Shown in pieces: positions 1-12,328 of a DNA stretch of 64,000 nucleotides (position 1 is the first letter of the stretch; each line of letters opens with the position of its first letter). The notes beneath the pieces were generated by a model. The model saw only the letters and a program-made list of their open reading frames with translations, did not search any database and was not told where the DNA came from. The translations under genes were made by a program, and so were the position numbers. Source of the DNA: Litoditis marina (lineage: Eukaryota; Nematoda; Chromadorea; Rhabditida; Rhabditidae); NCBI GenBank assembly GCA_964036275.1, contig CAXIWQ010000172.1:124001-188000 (forward strand). Direction: 5' to 3'.

Positions 1-1201
1 TATCGACTCTTCGGCTTGCAGTTACAGAAAAAAAAAACTCATACGGCAATCAAGTCTGTTGCTCCCAACTACAAAAACCTAATACAACTATCTTTTCTGT
101 GGCACACAGCCACAAAATACGAATTAACGCGGTTATTGACTCTTTGCCTTGCAGCTACAGAAAAAAGTTTATACGGCTATCAAGTATGTTGCTCCCAGCT
201 AGAAAAACCTAATACGACTTTATGTTCTGTGGCGCACAGCCACAAAAGACAAATTAACGCGGTTATTGACTCTTTGCCTTGCAGCTACAAAAAAAAAGTT
301 CATACGGCTATCAAGTATGTTGCTCCCAGCTCGAAAAACCCAATACAACTATCTTTTCTGTGGCACACAGCCACAAATTACGAATTAACGCGGTTATCGA
401 CTCTTTGCCTTGCAGCTACAGAAAAACGTTTATACGGCTATCAAGTCTGTTGCTCCTGGCTACAAAAGCCTAATACGACTTTATGTTCTGTGGCGCACAG
501 CCACAAAAGACAAATTAACGCGGTTATTGACTCTTTGCCTTGCAGCTACAGAAAAAAGTTTATACGGCTATCAAGCCTGTTGCTCCCAGCTACAAAAACC
601 TAATACGATTATCTATTCTGTGGCGCACAGCCACGAAATACGAATTAACGCGGTTATCGACTCTTCGGCTTGCAGTTACAGAAAAAAAAAACTCATACGG
701 CAATCAAGTCTGTTGCTCCCAACTACAAAAACCTAATACAACTATCTTTTCTGTGGCACACAGCCACAAAATACGAATTAACGCGGTTATTGACTCTTTG
801 CCTTGCAGCTACAGAAAAAAGTTTATACGGCTATCAAGTATGTTGCTCCCAGCTAGAAAAACCTAATACGACTTTATGTTCTGTGGCGCACAGCCACAAA
901 AGACAAATTAACGCGGTTATTGACTCTTTGCCTTGCAGCTACAAAAAAAAAGTTCATACGGCTATCAAGTATGTTGCTCCCAGCTCGAAAAACCCAATAC
1001 AACTATCTTTTCTGTGGCACACAGCCACAAATTACGAATTAACGCGGTTATCGACTCTTTGCCTTGCAGCTACAGAAAAACGTTTATACGGCTATCAAGT
1101 CTGTTGCTCCTGGCTACAAAAGCCTAATACGACTTTATGTTCTGTGGCGCACAGCCACAAAAGACAAATTAACGCGGTTATTGACTCTTTGCCTTGCAGC
1201 T
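1..1201 (+). repeat. Five-monomer (654-bp) direct duplication
   Basis: Bases 1-546 recur at about 655-1201 with the same order of monomer variants, giving an offset of 654 bp (five monomers plus 4 bp of A-tract expansion). The copies diverge after about 547 and 1201. The first then continues with an AAGCCTGTTG monomer and the second with an AGTACGTTG monomer. Such a short, near-identical offset is expected from a recent unequal exchange. The left boundary is cut by the window edge. Confidence 0.8.
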
Positions 1202-2088
1202 ACAAAAAAAAGTTCATACGGCTATCAAGTACGTTGCTCCCAGCTAGAAAAACCCAATACAACTATCTTTTCTGTGGCACACAGCCACAAAAGACGAATT
1301 AACGCGGTTATTGACTCTTTGCCTTGCAGCTACAGAAAAAAGTTTATACGGCTATCAAGTCTGTTGCTCCCAGCTACAAAAACCTAATACGACTTACTAT
1401 TCTGTGGCGCACAGCCACAAAAGACAAATTAACGCGGTTATTGACTCTTTACCGTGCAGCTACAGAAAAAAGTTTATACGGCTATCGAGTATGTTGCTCC
1501 CAGCTACAAAAACCTAATACGACAATCTATTCTGTGGCGCACAGCCACAAAATACGAATTAACGCGGTTATCGACTCTTTTCCTTGCAACTACAGAGAAC
1601 AGTTCATACGGCTATCAAGTCTGTTGCTCCCAGATACAAAAACCTAATACGACTATCTATTATGTGGCGCACAGCCACAAAATACGAATTAACGTGGTTA
1701 TCGTCTCTTTGGCTTGCAGTTACAGAGAAAAGTTCATACGGCTATCAAATCTGTTGCTCCCAGCTACAAAAACCTAATACGACAATCTATTCTGTGGCGC
1801 ACAGCCATAAAATACAAAATAACGCGGTTATTGACTCTTTGGCTTGCAGTTACAGAGAAAAGTTTATACGGCTATCAAGTCTGTTGCTCCCAACTACAAA
1901 AACCTAATACGACTTTATATTCTGTGGCGCACAACCACAAAAGACAAATTAACGCGGTTATTGACTCTTTGCCTTGCAGCTACAGAAAAAAGTTTATACG
2001 GCTATCAAGTCTGTTGCTCCCAGCTACAAAAACCTAATACGATTATCTATTCTGTGGCGCACAGCCACGAAATACGAATTAACGCGGT

Positions 2089-3540
2089 TATCGACTCTTC
2101 GGCTTGCAGTTACAGAAAAAAAACTCATACGGCAATCAAGTCTGTTGCTCCCAACTACAAAAACCTAATACAACTATCTTTTCTGTGGCACACAGCCACA
2201 AAATACGAATTAACGCGGTTATTGACTCTTTGCCTTGCAGCTACAGAAAAAAGTTTATACGGCTATCAAGTATGTTGCTCCCAGCTAGAAAAACCTAATA
2301 CGACTTTATGTTCTGTGGCGCACAGCCACAAAAGACAAATTAACGCGGTTATTGACTCTTTGCCTTGCAGCTACAAAAAAAAGTTCATACGGCTATCAAG
2401 TATGTTGCTCCCAGCTCGAAAAACCCAATACAACTATCTTTTCTGTGGCACACAGCCACAAATTACGAATTAACGCGGTTATCGACTCTTTGCCTTGCAG
2501 CTACAGAAAACAGTTTATACGGCTATCAAGTCTGTTGCTCCTGGCTACAAAACCTAATACGACTTTATGTTCTGTGGCGCACAGCCACAAAAGACAAATT
2601 AACGCGGTTATTGACTCTTTGCCTTGCAGCTACAAAAAAAAGTTCATACGGCTATCAAGTACGTTGCTCCCAGCTAGAAAAACCCCAATACAACTATCTT
2701 TTCTGTGGCACACAGCCACAAAAGACGAATTAACGCGGTTATTGACTCTTTGCCTTGCAGCTACAGAAAAAACGTTTATACGGCTATCAAGTCTGTTGCT
2801 CCCAGCTACAAAAACCTAATACGATTATCTATTCTGTGGCGCACAGCCACGAAATACGAATTAACGCGGTTATCGACTCTTCGGCTTGCAGTTACAGAAA
2901 AAAAACTCATACGGCAATCAAGTCTGTTGCTCCCAACTACAAAAACCTAATACAACTATCTTTTCTGTGGCACACAGCCACAAAATACGAATTAACGCGG
3001 TTATTGACTCTTTGCCTTGCAGCTACAGAAAAAAGTTTATACGGCTATCAAGTATGTTGCTCCCAGCTAGAAAAACCTAATACGACTTTATGTTCTGTGG
3101 CGCACAGCCACAAAAGACAAATTAACGCGGTTATTGACTCTTTGCCTTGCAGCTACAAAAAAAGTTCATACGGCTATCAAGTATGTTGCTCCCAGCTCGA
3201 AAAACCCAATACAACTATCTTTTCTGTGGCACACAGCCACAAATTACGAATTAACGCGGTTATCGACTCTTTGCCTTGCAGCTACAGAAAACAGTTTATA
3301 CGGCTATCAAGTCTGTTGCTCCTGGCTACAAAAACCTAATACGACTTTATGTTCTGTGGCGCACAGCCACAAAAGACAAATTAACGCGGTTATTGACTCT
3401 TTGCCTTGCAGCTACAAAAAAAAGTTCATACGGCTATCAAGTACGTTGCTCCCAGCTAGAAAAACCCAATACAACTATCTTTTCTGTGGCACACAGCCAC
3501 AAAAGACGAATTAACGCGGTTATTGACTCTTTGCCTTGCA
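2089..3540 (+). repeat. Six-monomer (782-bp) direct duplication
   Basis: The TCGGCTTGCAG marker monomer at 2089 and the monomers after it recur at 2871 in the same order, an offset of 782 bp. Small differences are confined mainly to A-tract length and single-base indels. Just downstream, about 3514-4113 repeats about 1301-1900 with an offset of 2213 bp (17 monomers). The left part of the array is therefore a mosaic of overlapping duplications rather than one regular HOR. Confidence 0.7.
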
Positions 3541-5969
3541 GCTACAGAAAAAACGTTTATACGGCTATCAAGTCTGTTGCTCCCAGCTACAAAAACCTAA
3601 TACGACTTACTATTCTGTGGCGCACAGCCACAAAAGACAAATTAACGCGGTTATTGACTCTTTACCGTGCAGCTACAGAAAAAAGTTTATACGGCTATCG
3701 AGTATGTTGCTCCCAGCTACAAAAACCTAATACGACAATCTATTCTGTGGCGCACAGCCACAAAATACGAATTAACGCGGTTATCGACTCTTTGCCTTGC
3801 AACTACAGAGAACAGTTCATGCGGCTATCAAGTCTGTTGCTCCCAGATACAAAAACCTAATACGACTATCTATTATGTGGCGCACAGCCACAAAATACGA
3901 ATTAACGCGGTTTCTTTTTGGCTTGCAGTTACAGAGAAAAGTTCATACGGCTATCAAATCTGTTGCTCCCAGCTACAAAACCTAATACGACAATCTATTC
4001 TGTGGCGCACAGCCATAAAATACAAAATAACGCGGTTATTGACTCTTTGGCTTGCAGTTACAGAGAAAAGTTTATACGGCTATCAAGTCTGTTGCTCCCA
4101 GCTACAAAAACCTGATACGACACCATATTCTGTGGCGCACAGCCACAAAAGACAAATTAACGCGGTTATTGACTCTTTGCCGTAAAGCTACCGAAAAAAG
4201 TTTATACGGCTATCAAGTATGTTGCTCCCAGCTACAAAGACCTAACACGACTATATATTTTGTGGCGCACAGCCACAAAAGACGACTTAACGCGGTTATT
4301 GACTCTTTGCATTGCAGCTACAGAAAAAAGTTCATACGGCTATCAAGTCTGTTGCTCCCAGATACAAAAACCTAAGACGACTATATATTCTGTGGCGCAC
4401 AGCCACAAAAGACGAATTAACGCGTTATTGACTCTTTGCCTTGCAGCTACAGAGAACAGTTTATACGGCTATCAAATCTGTTGCTCCCAGCTACAAAAAC
4501 CTAATACGACAATCTATTTTGTGGCGCACATCCACCAAATACGAATTAACGCGGTTATTGACTCTTTGCCTTGCACCTACAAAAAAAAAATCATACGGCT
4601 ATCAAGTCTGTTGCTCCCAACTACAAAAACCTAATACGACTTTATATTCTGTGGCGCACAACCACAAAAGACAAATTAACGCGGTTATCGACTCTTCGGC
4701 TTGCAGTTACAGAAAAAAAAAACTCATACGGCAATCAAGTCTGTTGCTCCCAACTACAAAAACCTAATACGACTCTATATTCTGTGGCGCACAGCCACCA
4801 AAGACAGATTAACGCGGTTATTGACTCTTTGCCTTGCAGCTACAGAAAAAAGTTTATACGGCTATCAAGTATGTTGCTCTCAGCTAGAAAAACCCAATAC
4901 AACTATCTATTCTGTGGCGCACAGCCATAAAATACGAAATAACGCGGTTATTGACTCTTTGGCTTGCAGTTACAGAGAAAAGTTTATACGGCTATCAAGT
5001 CTGTTGCTCCCAGCTACAAAAACCTAATACGACTCCATATTCTTTGGCGCACAGCCACAAAAGACAAATTACGCGGTTATTGACTCTTTGCCGTAAAGCT
5101 ACAGAAAAAAGTTTATACGGCTATTAAGTATGTTTCTCCCAGCTACAAAGACCTAACACGACTATATATTTTGTGGCGCACAGCCACAAAAGACGACTTA
5201 ACGCGGTAATTGACTCTTTGCCTTGCAGCTACAGAAAAAAGTTCATACTGCTATCAAGTCTGTTGCTCCCAGATACAAAACCTAAGACGACTATATATTC
5301 TGTGGCGCACAGCCACAAAAGACGAATTAACGCGTTATTGACTCTTTGCCTTGCAGCTACAGAGAACAGTTCATACGGCTATCAAATCTGTTGCTCCAGC
5401 TACAAAAACCTGATACGACAATCTATTTTGTGGCGCACATCCACAAATACGAATTAACGCGGTTATTGACTCTTTGCCTTGCACCTTAAAAAAAAATCAT
5501 ACGGCTATCAAGTCTGTTGCTCCCAACTACAAAAACCTAATACGACTTTATATTCTGTGGCGCACAACCACAAAAGACAAATTAACGCGGTTATTGACTC
5601 TTTTCCTTGCAGCTACAGAAAAAAGTTTATACGGCTATCAAGTCTGTTGCTCCCAGCTACAAAAACCTAATACGATTATCTATTCTGTGGCGCACAGCCA
5701 CGAAATACGAATCAACGCGGTTATCGACTCTTCGGCTTGCAGTTACAGAAAAAAACTCATACGGCAATCAAGTCTGTTGCTCCCAACTACAAAAACCTAA
5801 TACGACTTTATATTCTGTGGCGCACAGCCACAAAAGACAGATTAACGCGGTTATTGACTCTTTGCCTTGCAGCTACAGAAAAAAGTTTATACGGCTATCA
5901 AGTATGTTGCTCCCAGCTAGAAAAACCCAATACAACTATCTTTTCTGTGGCACACAGCCACAAAATACG

Positions 5970-8900
5970 AACTAACGCGGTTATTGACTATTTGCCTTGC
6001 AGCTACAAAAAAAAGTTTATACGGCTATCAAGTCTGTTGCTCCCAGCTACAAAAACCTAATACGACTTACTATTTTGTGGCACACAGCCACAAAAGACAA
6101 ATTAACGCGGTTATTGACTCTTTACCGTGCAGCTACAGAAAACAGTTTATACGGCTATCGAGTATGTTGCTCCCAGCTACAAAAACCTGATACGACAATC
6201 TATTCTGTGGCGCACAGCCACAAAATACGAATTAACGCGGTTGTCGACTCTTTGCCTTGCAACTACAGAGAACAGTTCATACGGCTATCAAGTCTGTTGC
6301 TCCCAGATACAAAAACCTAATACGACTATCTATTATGTGGCGCACAGCCACAAAATACGAATTAACGCGGTTATCGACTCTTTGGCTTGCAGTTACAGAG
6401 AAAAGTTCATACGGCTATCAAATCTGTTGCTCCCAGCTACAAAAACCTAATACGACAATCTATTCTGTGGCGCACAGCCATAACATACGAAATAACGCGG
6501 TTATTGACTCTTTGGCTTGCAGTTACAGAGAAAAGTTTATACGGCTATCAAGTCTGTTGCTCCCAGCTACAAAAACCTAATACGACTCCATATTCTGTGG
6601 CGCACAGCCACAAAAGACAAATTAACGCGGTTATTGACTCTTTGCCGTAAAGCTACAAAATAAAAGTTTATACGGCTATCAAGTATGTTGCTCCCAGCTA
6701 CAAAGACCTAACACGACTATATATTTAGTGGCGCACAGCCACAAAAGACGACTTAACGCGGTTATTGACTCTTTGCCTTGCAGCTACAGAAAAAAGTTCA
6801 TACGGCTATCAAGTCTGTTGCTCCCAGATACAAAAACCTAAGACGACTATGTATTCTGTGGCGCACAGCCACAAAAAACGAATTAACGCGTTATTGACTC
6901 TTTGCCTTGCAGCTACAGAGAACAGTTCATACGGCTATCAAGTCTGTTGCTCCCAACTACAAAAACCTAATACGACTTTATATTCTGTGGCGCACAACCA
7001 CAAAAGACAAATTAACGCGGTTATTGACTCTTTGCCTTGCAGCTACAGAAAAAAGTTTATACGGCTATCAAGTCTGTTGCTCCCAGCTACAAAAACCTAA
7101 GACGACTATATATTCTGTGGCGCACAGCCACAAAAAACGAATTAACGCGTTATTGACTCTTTGCCTTGCAGCTACAGAGAACAGTTCATACGGCTATCAA
7201 ATCTGTTGCTCCCAGCTACAAAAACCTGATACGACAATCTATTTTGTGGCGCACATCCACCAAATACGAATTAACGCGGTTATTGACTCTTTGCCTTGCA
7301 CCTACAAAAAAAAATCATACGGCTATCAAGTCTGTTGCTCCCAACTACAAAAACCTAATACGACTTTATATTCTGTGGCGCACAACCACAAAAGACAAAT
7401 TAACGCGGTTATTGACTCTTTGCCTTGCAGCTACAGAAAAAAGTTTATACGGCTATCAAGTCTGTTGCTCCCAGCTACAAAAACCTAATACGATTATCTA
7501 TTCTGTGGCGCACAGCCACGAAATACGAATTAACGCGGTTATCGACTCTTCGGCTTGCAGTTACAGAAAAAAAACTCATACGGCAATCAAGTCTGTTGCT
7601 CCCAACTACAAAAACCTAATACGACTTTATATTCTGTGGCGCACAGCCACAAAAGACAGATTAACGCGGTTATTGACTCTTTGCCTTGCAGCTACAGAAA
7701 AAAGTTTATACGGCTATCAAGTATGTTGCTCCCAGCTAGAAAAACCCAATACAACTATCTTTTCTGTGGCACACAGCCACAAAATACGAACTAACGCGGT
7801 TATTGACTATTTGCCTTGCAGCTACAAAAAAAAGTTTATACGGCTATCAAGTCTGTTGCTCCAGCTACAAAAACCTAATACGACTTACTATTTTGTGGCG
7901 CACAGCCACAAAAGACAAATTAACGCGGTTATTGACTCTTTACCGTGCAGCTACAGAAAACAGTTTATACGGCTATCGAGTATGTTGCTCCAGCTACAAA
8001 AACCTGATACGACAATCTATTCTGTGGCGCACAGCCACAAAATACGAATTAACGCGGTTGTCGACTCTTTGCCTTGCAACTACAGAGAACAGTTCATACG
8101 GCTATCAAGTCTGTTGCTCCCAGATACAAAAACCTAATACGACTATCTATTATGTGGCGCACAGCCACAAATACGAATTAACGCGGTTATCGACTCTTTG
8201 GCTTGCAGTTACAGAGAAAAGTTCATACGGCTATCAAATCTGTTGCTCCCAGCTACAAAAACCTAATACGACAATCTATTCTGTGGCGCACAGCCATAAC
8301 ATACGAAATAACGCGGTTATTGACTCTTTGGCTTGCAGTTACAGAGAAAAGTTTATACGGCTATCAAGTCTGTTGCTCCCAGCTACAAAAACCTAATACG
8401 ACTCCATATTCTGTGGCGCACAGCCACAAAAGACAAATTAACGCGGTTATTGACTCTTTGCCGTAAAGCTACAAAATAAAAGTTTATACGGCTATCAAGT
8501 ATGTTGCTCCCAGCTACAAAGACCTAACACGACTATATATTTAGTGGCGCACAGCCACAAAAGACGAACTAACGCGGTTATTGACTATTTGCCTTGCAGC
8601 TACAAAAAAAAGTTTATACGGCTATCAAGTCTGTTGCTCCCAGCTACAAAAACCTAATACGACTTACTATTTTGTGGCGCACAGCCACAAAAGACAAATT
8701 AACGCGGTTATTGACTCTTTACCGTGCAGCTACAGAAAACAGTTTATACGGCTATCGAGTATGTTGCTCCCAGCTACAAAAACCTGATACGACAATCTAT
8801 TCTGTGGCGCACAGCCACAAAATACGAATTAACGCGGTTGTCGACTCTTTGCCTTGCAACTACAGAGAACAGTTCATACGGCTATCAAGTCTGTTGCTCC

Positions 8901-10379
8901 CAGATACAAAAACCTAATACGACTATATATTATGTGGCGCACAGCCACAAAATACGAATTAACGCGGTTATCGACTCTTTGGCTTGCAGTTACAGAGAAA
9001 AGTTCATACGGCTATCAAATCTGTTGCTCCCAGCTACAAAAACCTAATACGACAATCTATTCTGTGGCGCACAGCCATAACATACGAAATAACGCGGTTA
9101 TTGACTCTTTGGCTTGCAGTTACAGAGAAAAGTTCATACGGCTATCAAGTCTGTTGCTCCCAGCTACAAAAACCTAATACGACTCCATATTCTGTGGCGC
9201 ACAGCCACAAAAGACAAATTAACGCGGTTATTGACTCTTTGCCGTAAAGCTACAAAATAAAAGTTTATACGGCTATCAAGTATGTTGCTCCCAGCTACAA
9301 AGACCTAACACGACTATATATTTAGTGGCGCACAGCCACAAAAGACGACTTAACGCGGTTATTGACTCTTTGCCTTGCAGCTACAGAAAAAAGTTCATAC
9401 GGCTATCAAGTCTGTTGCTCCCAGATACAAAAACCTAAGACGACTATGTATTCTGTGGCGCACAGCCACAAAAGACGAATTAACGCGTTATTGACTCTTT
9501 GCCTTGCAGCTACAGAGAACAGTTCATACGGCTATCAAGTCTGTTGCTCCCAACTACAAAAACCTAATACGACTTTATATTCTGTGGCGCACAACCACAA
9601 AAGACAAATTAACGCGGTTATTGACTCTTTGCCTTGCAGCTACAGAAAAAAGTTTATACGGCTATCAAGTCTGTTGCTCCCAGCTACAAAAACCTAAGAC
9701 GACTATATATTCTGTGGCGCACAGCCACAAAAAACGAATTAACGCGTTATTGACTCTTTGCCTTGCAGCTACAGAGAACAGTTCATACGGCTATCAAATC
9801 TGTTGCTCCCAGCTACAAAAACCTAATACAACAATCTATTTTGTGGCGCACATCCACCAAATACGAATTAACGCGGTTATTGACTTTTTGCCTTGCACCT
9901 ACAAAAAAAATCATACGGCTATCAAGTCTGTTGCTCCCAACTACAAAAACCTAATACGACTTTATATTCTGTGGCGCACAACCACAAAAGACAAATTAAC
10001 GCGGTTATTGACTCTTTGCCTTGCAGCTACAGAAAAAAGTTTATACGGCTATCAAGTATGTTGCTCCCAGCTACAAAAACCTAATACGATTATCTATTCT
10101 GTGGCGCACAGCCACGAAATACGAATTAACGCGGTTATCGACTCTTCGGCTTGCAGTTACAGAAAAAAAACTCATACGGCAATCAAGTCTGTTGCTCCCA
10201 ACTACAAAAACCTAATACGACTTTATATTCTGTGGCGCACAGCCACAAAAGACAGATTAACGCGGTTATTGACTCTTTGCCTTGCAGCTACAGAAAAAAG
10301 TTTATACGGCTATCAAGTATGTTGCTCCCAGCTAGAAAAACCCAATACAACTATCTTTTCTGTGGCACACAGCCACAAA
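5970..10379 (+). repeat. Twenty-monomer HOR (2597 bp)
   Basis: Monomer variants at 5997, 6127, 6765 and 7166 recur at 8594, 8724, 9362 and 9763, always with an offset of 2597 bp (20 x 130 minus 3). The first unit spans about 5970-8566. The second begins about 8567 and departs from the first near 10379, before the insertion. Inside it, smaller offsets of about 1816-1818 bp (5722 to 7540; 6387 to 8203) and 781 bp (8203 to 8984) show earlier duplication of 14- and 6-monomer blocks. Confidence 0.75.
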
Positions 10380-10618
10380 AGACAAATTAACGCGGTTATT
10401 AACTCTTTGCCTTGCAGCTACAGAGAAAAGTTTATACGGCTATCAAGTCTGTTGCTCCCAGCTACAAAAACCTAATACGACTTGCTATTCTGTGGCGCAC
10501 AGCCACAAAAGACAAATAACGCGGTTATTGACTCTTTACCGTGCAGCTACAGGAAAAAAGTTTATACGGCTATCGAGTATGTTGCTCCCAGCTACAAAAA
10601 CCTAATACGACAATCTAT

Positions 10619-10816
10619 TCATGAAAAAGTGGGGGCCCAACGACTGTGAGATTTGTCTTCTGCTGTGCGCCCCTTAGACAGCTACTCTCAAATGGAGCAG
10701 CTACTGCTACAAAAACCGAAAAATAATAATATACTCAAGTATAACTGTTCATCACAAACATACAAAAGTCGTAAAATATTTTTTCAAACCTGTAAACTAG
10801 AATCTACAAATCACAG
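10619..10816 (+). repeat. Left arm of perfect 198-bp inverted repeat
   Basis: The arm begins TCATGAAAAAGTGGGGGCCC and ends CTACAAATCACAG. By base-by-base reading its reverse complement equals 10946-11143 with no mismatch, and two further outer bases (10617-10618 with 11144-11145) also pair. The first two bases of the arm belong equally to the satellite flank, so its true outer end is uncertain. It contains the inverted copy of the satellite-like core (10651-10671) and the 12-mer GCTACAAAAACC, which also occurs in the satellite monomer. Confidence 0.95.
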
Positions 10817-10945
10817 CTGCGAATGAGAGAACAACTGTTAAATAATATGACAAGCGTAGCACCTAGAGTTGAAGTAACGACAAAAAACTGCAAACCTTTG
10901 TCCGCAACACCAGAAAATTTACAATTGACTACGTTGAGTTAACAT
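10817..10945. other. 129-bp loop between the inverted-repeat arms
   Basis: Unique A-rich sequence separating the two arms. I see no open frame, RNA motif or internal repeat. If the region were transcribed, this would be the loop of a stem of about 200 bp. Confidence 0.85.
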
Positions 10946-11143
10946 CTGTGATTTGTAGATTCTAGTTTACAGGTTTGAAAAAATATTTTACGACTTTTGT
11001 ATGTTTGTGATGAACAGTTATACTTGAGTATATTATTATTTTTCGGTTTTTGTAGCAGTAGCTGCTCCATTTGAGAGTAGCTGTCTAAGGGGCGCACAGC
11101 AGAAGACAAATCTCACAGTCGTTGGGCCCCCACTTTTTCATGA
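10946..11143 (-). repeat. Right arm of perfect 198-bp inverted repeat
   Basis: Exact reverse complement of 10619-10816. Read on the + strand it carries GGCGCACAGC (11091-11100) directly followed by AGAAGACAAAT (11101-11111). This aligns to the satellite's GGCGCACAGC-CAC-AAAAGACAAAT with one 3-base gap and one mismatch. It ends CACTTTTTCATGA. Confidence 0.95.
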
Positions 11144-11234
11144 ATTTTTCTCTTTTTGTATACATGCCGTAGGTATGTAGTTTGATCTGTACGGTGCAGA
11201 TAAAACTGTGTTCTCAATGAACCACTTGTCAAGA
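11144..11234. other. Unique spacer inside the element
   Basis: AT-rich unique sequence between the foldback and the minisatellite, starting with a T-rich stretch. No gene, repeat or recognisable signal is visible. Confidence 0.7.
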
Positions 11235-11830
11235 ATTACCATCATTCGAAAAAATATGACGTCAACATTGCAGTTCTAAAAACCTACTTCGTCTGCCCTT
11301 TCGAATCCCAGAATACGTCATATTTAGACAAAGTTTCATCGTTAATATACCATTTTTAAGATATTTTCAGCATTTGAAAATATATGTGACGCCAATTTTT
11401 TTAAAAGTTGACGTCATCTGGCCTTCTGAATTCCAGAATACGTCATATTTAGACAAAGTTTCATCGTTAATATACCATTTTTAAGATATTTTTAGCATTT
11501 GAAAATATATTTCACGTCAATTTTTTTAAAAGTTGACGTCATCTGGCCTTCTGAATTTCAGAATACGTCATATTTAGACAAAGTTTCATCGTTAATATAC
11601 CATTTTTAAGATATTTTCACCATTTGAAAATATATCTGACGTCAACTTTGCACTTTTCAAAAATGACGTCATCTGGTCTCCAGAATCCCAGAATACGTCA
11701 CTCTTAGATTGAGTTTCACCGTTAGTTGACCCTTTCTAAGATATTACCATCATTTGAAAATATATGTGACGTCAACTTTGCACTTTTCAAAAATGACGTC
11801 ATCTGGTCTCCAGAATCCTGAAGGACGTCA
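11235..11830 (+). repeat. 125-130-bp minisatellite with TGACGTCA sites
   Basis: Five tandem units start at about 11235, 11363, 11488, 11613 and 11743, with lengths 128, 125, 125, 130 and a partial last unit of about 88 bp. Shared blocks are CATTTGAAAATATAT, GACGTCATCTGG, AGAATACGTCATATTTAG and GTTTCATCGTTAATATACC. Units 2 and 3 are the most alike; units 4 and 5 share CTTTGCACTTTTCAAAAATG in place of the T-rich stretch. The octamer TGACGTCA occurs seven times (11257, 11409, 11534, 11637, 11664, 11767, 11794). The sequence is unrelated by eye to the host satellite although the period is similar. Confidence 0.92.
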
Positions 11831-11993
11831 GAAATACAATACTTCAGATTCAAACAAATTGCACGTTGGCATCATATTTCAATTTTCAAGCAAATCGGTA
11901 ATTGTTTCTCTACGTTACAGTACAGTTTGAGTTATCGACCGGACAGAGAGAGTGAGAGAGCGTGCTGAATGGAGAGACGCAGACACTTTTCGA
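11831..11993. other. Unique spacer with a GA-rich stretch
   Basis: Unique sequence after the minisatellite. About 11942-11960 is a short purine run (GAGAGAGTGAGAGAG). No coding frame or RNA signature is seen. Confidence 0.65.
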
Positions 11994-12138
11994 AAAATGT
12001 CTATAACTTTGATTAAAACAATTTTTTTGCAAATTTTTTTTGGTCCGCCAGGGTTTGAGTAGGTATCACATGTCTTCCACAACTTTCAACAAAATCGATT
12101 CAGTAGAAACCCTTTAACTGGGAATTTTCCCTTATCAC
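11994..12138 (+). repeat. Internal direct repeat, copy 1
   Basis: First of two copies of about 145 bp, offset 159 bp. Both contain TCTATAACTTTGA, a T-rich run, GGTCCGCCAGGGTTTGAG, TAGGTATCACATGTCTTCC, ATCGATTCAGTAGAAACCC and GGGAATTTTCCCTT. They differ by scattered substitutions and by the length of the T run. Confidence 0.92.
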
Positions 12139-12152
12139 GATTACACACTCCT

Positions 12153-12298
12153 AAAACGTCTATAACTTTGACAAAAACAATTTTTTCCTAATTTTTTTTT
12201 GGTCCGCCAGGGTTTGAGTAGGTATCACATGTCTTCCACAATTTTCAACGAAATCGATTCAGTAGAAACCCTTAAACTGGGAATTTTCCCTTGTCACA
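12153..12298 (+). repeat. Internal direct repeat, copy 2
   Basis: Second copy of the repeat at 11994-12138, ending in GGGAATTTTCCCTTGTCAC. The 14 bases between the copies (12139-12152) are unique. Short + and - strand open frames that cross this copy do not resemble any protein and are not annotated. Confidence 0.92.
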
Positions 12299-12300
12299 AC

Positions 12301-12328
12301 CCAACCACCCACCCACCCACCCACACAC
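12301..12328 (+). repeat. CCCA microsatellite
   Basis: A short run of ACCC units followed by ACACAC sits directly after direct-repeat copy 2. It is a simple-sequence tract of about 28 bp. Confidence 0.9.

Larger units (their letters stand above)
1..10620 (+). repeat. 130-bp satellite array, left part
   Basis: Head-to-tail monomers of about 130 bp run without a break from the window edge to the insertion. All share the blocks TGTGGCGCACAGCCACAAA, TTAACGCGGTTAT, GCAGCTACAGA, CATACGGCTATCAA, GTTGCTCCCAGCTAC and AAAAACCTAATACGAC in that order. No monomer is inverted. Variants fall into classes set by a few sites: AATACGAA, AAGACAAA or AAGACGAA after the dyad; GCCTTGCAGC, GCCGTGCAGC, GGCTTGCAGT or TCGGCTTGCAG in the middle; and GAAAAAAG or GAGAACAG in the A-rich tract. 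This part is marked by a TCGGCTTGCAGTTACAG class followed by CGGCAATCAAG, seen near 1, 655, 2089, 2871, 4686, 5722, 7540 and 10136. Length changes come mostly from the A-rich tract (4 to about 10 A). No gene is present. Confidence 0.98.

Noticed and set aside
7166..10475. Two 323-codon + strand open frames (7166-8137 and 9504-10475) that look like a repeat protein
   Set aside because: They are satellite monomers read through three frames in turn, kept open by 1-bp length changes. They are copies of each other at the 2597-bp HOR offset and show no domain, no start context and no codon-position bias.
11235..11830. Minisatellite as a diverged part of the host satellite
   Set aside because: The period is similar but none of the conserved blocks match on either strand beyond short AT-rich words.
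12120..12297. NF-kB-like sites GGGAATTTTCC
   Set aside because: There are two occurrences only, both explained by the 145-bp direct repeat, in an element with no nearby gene.
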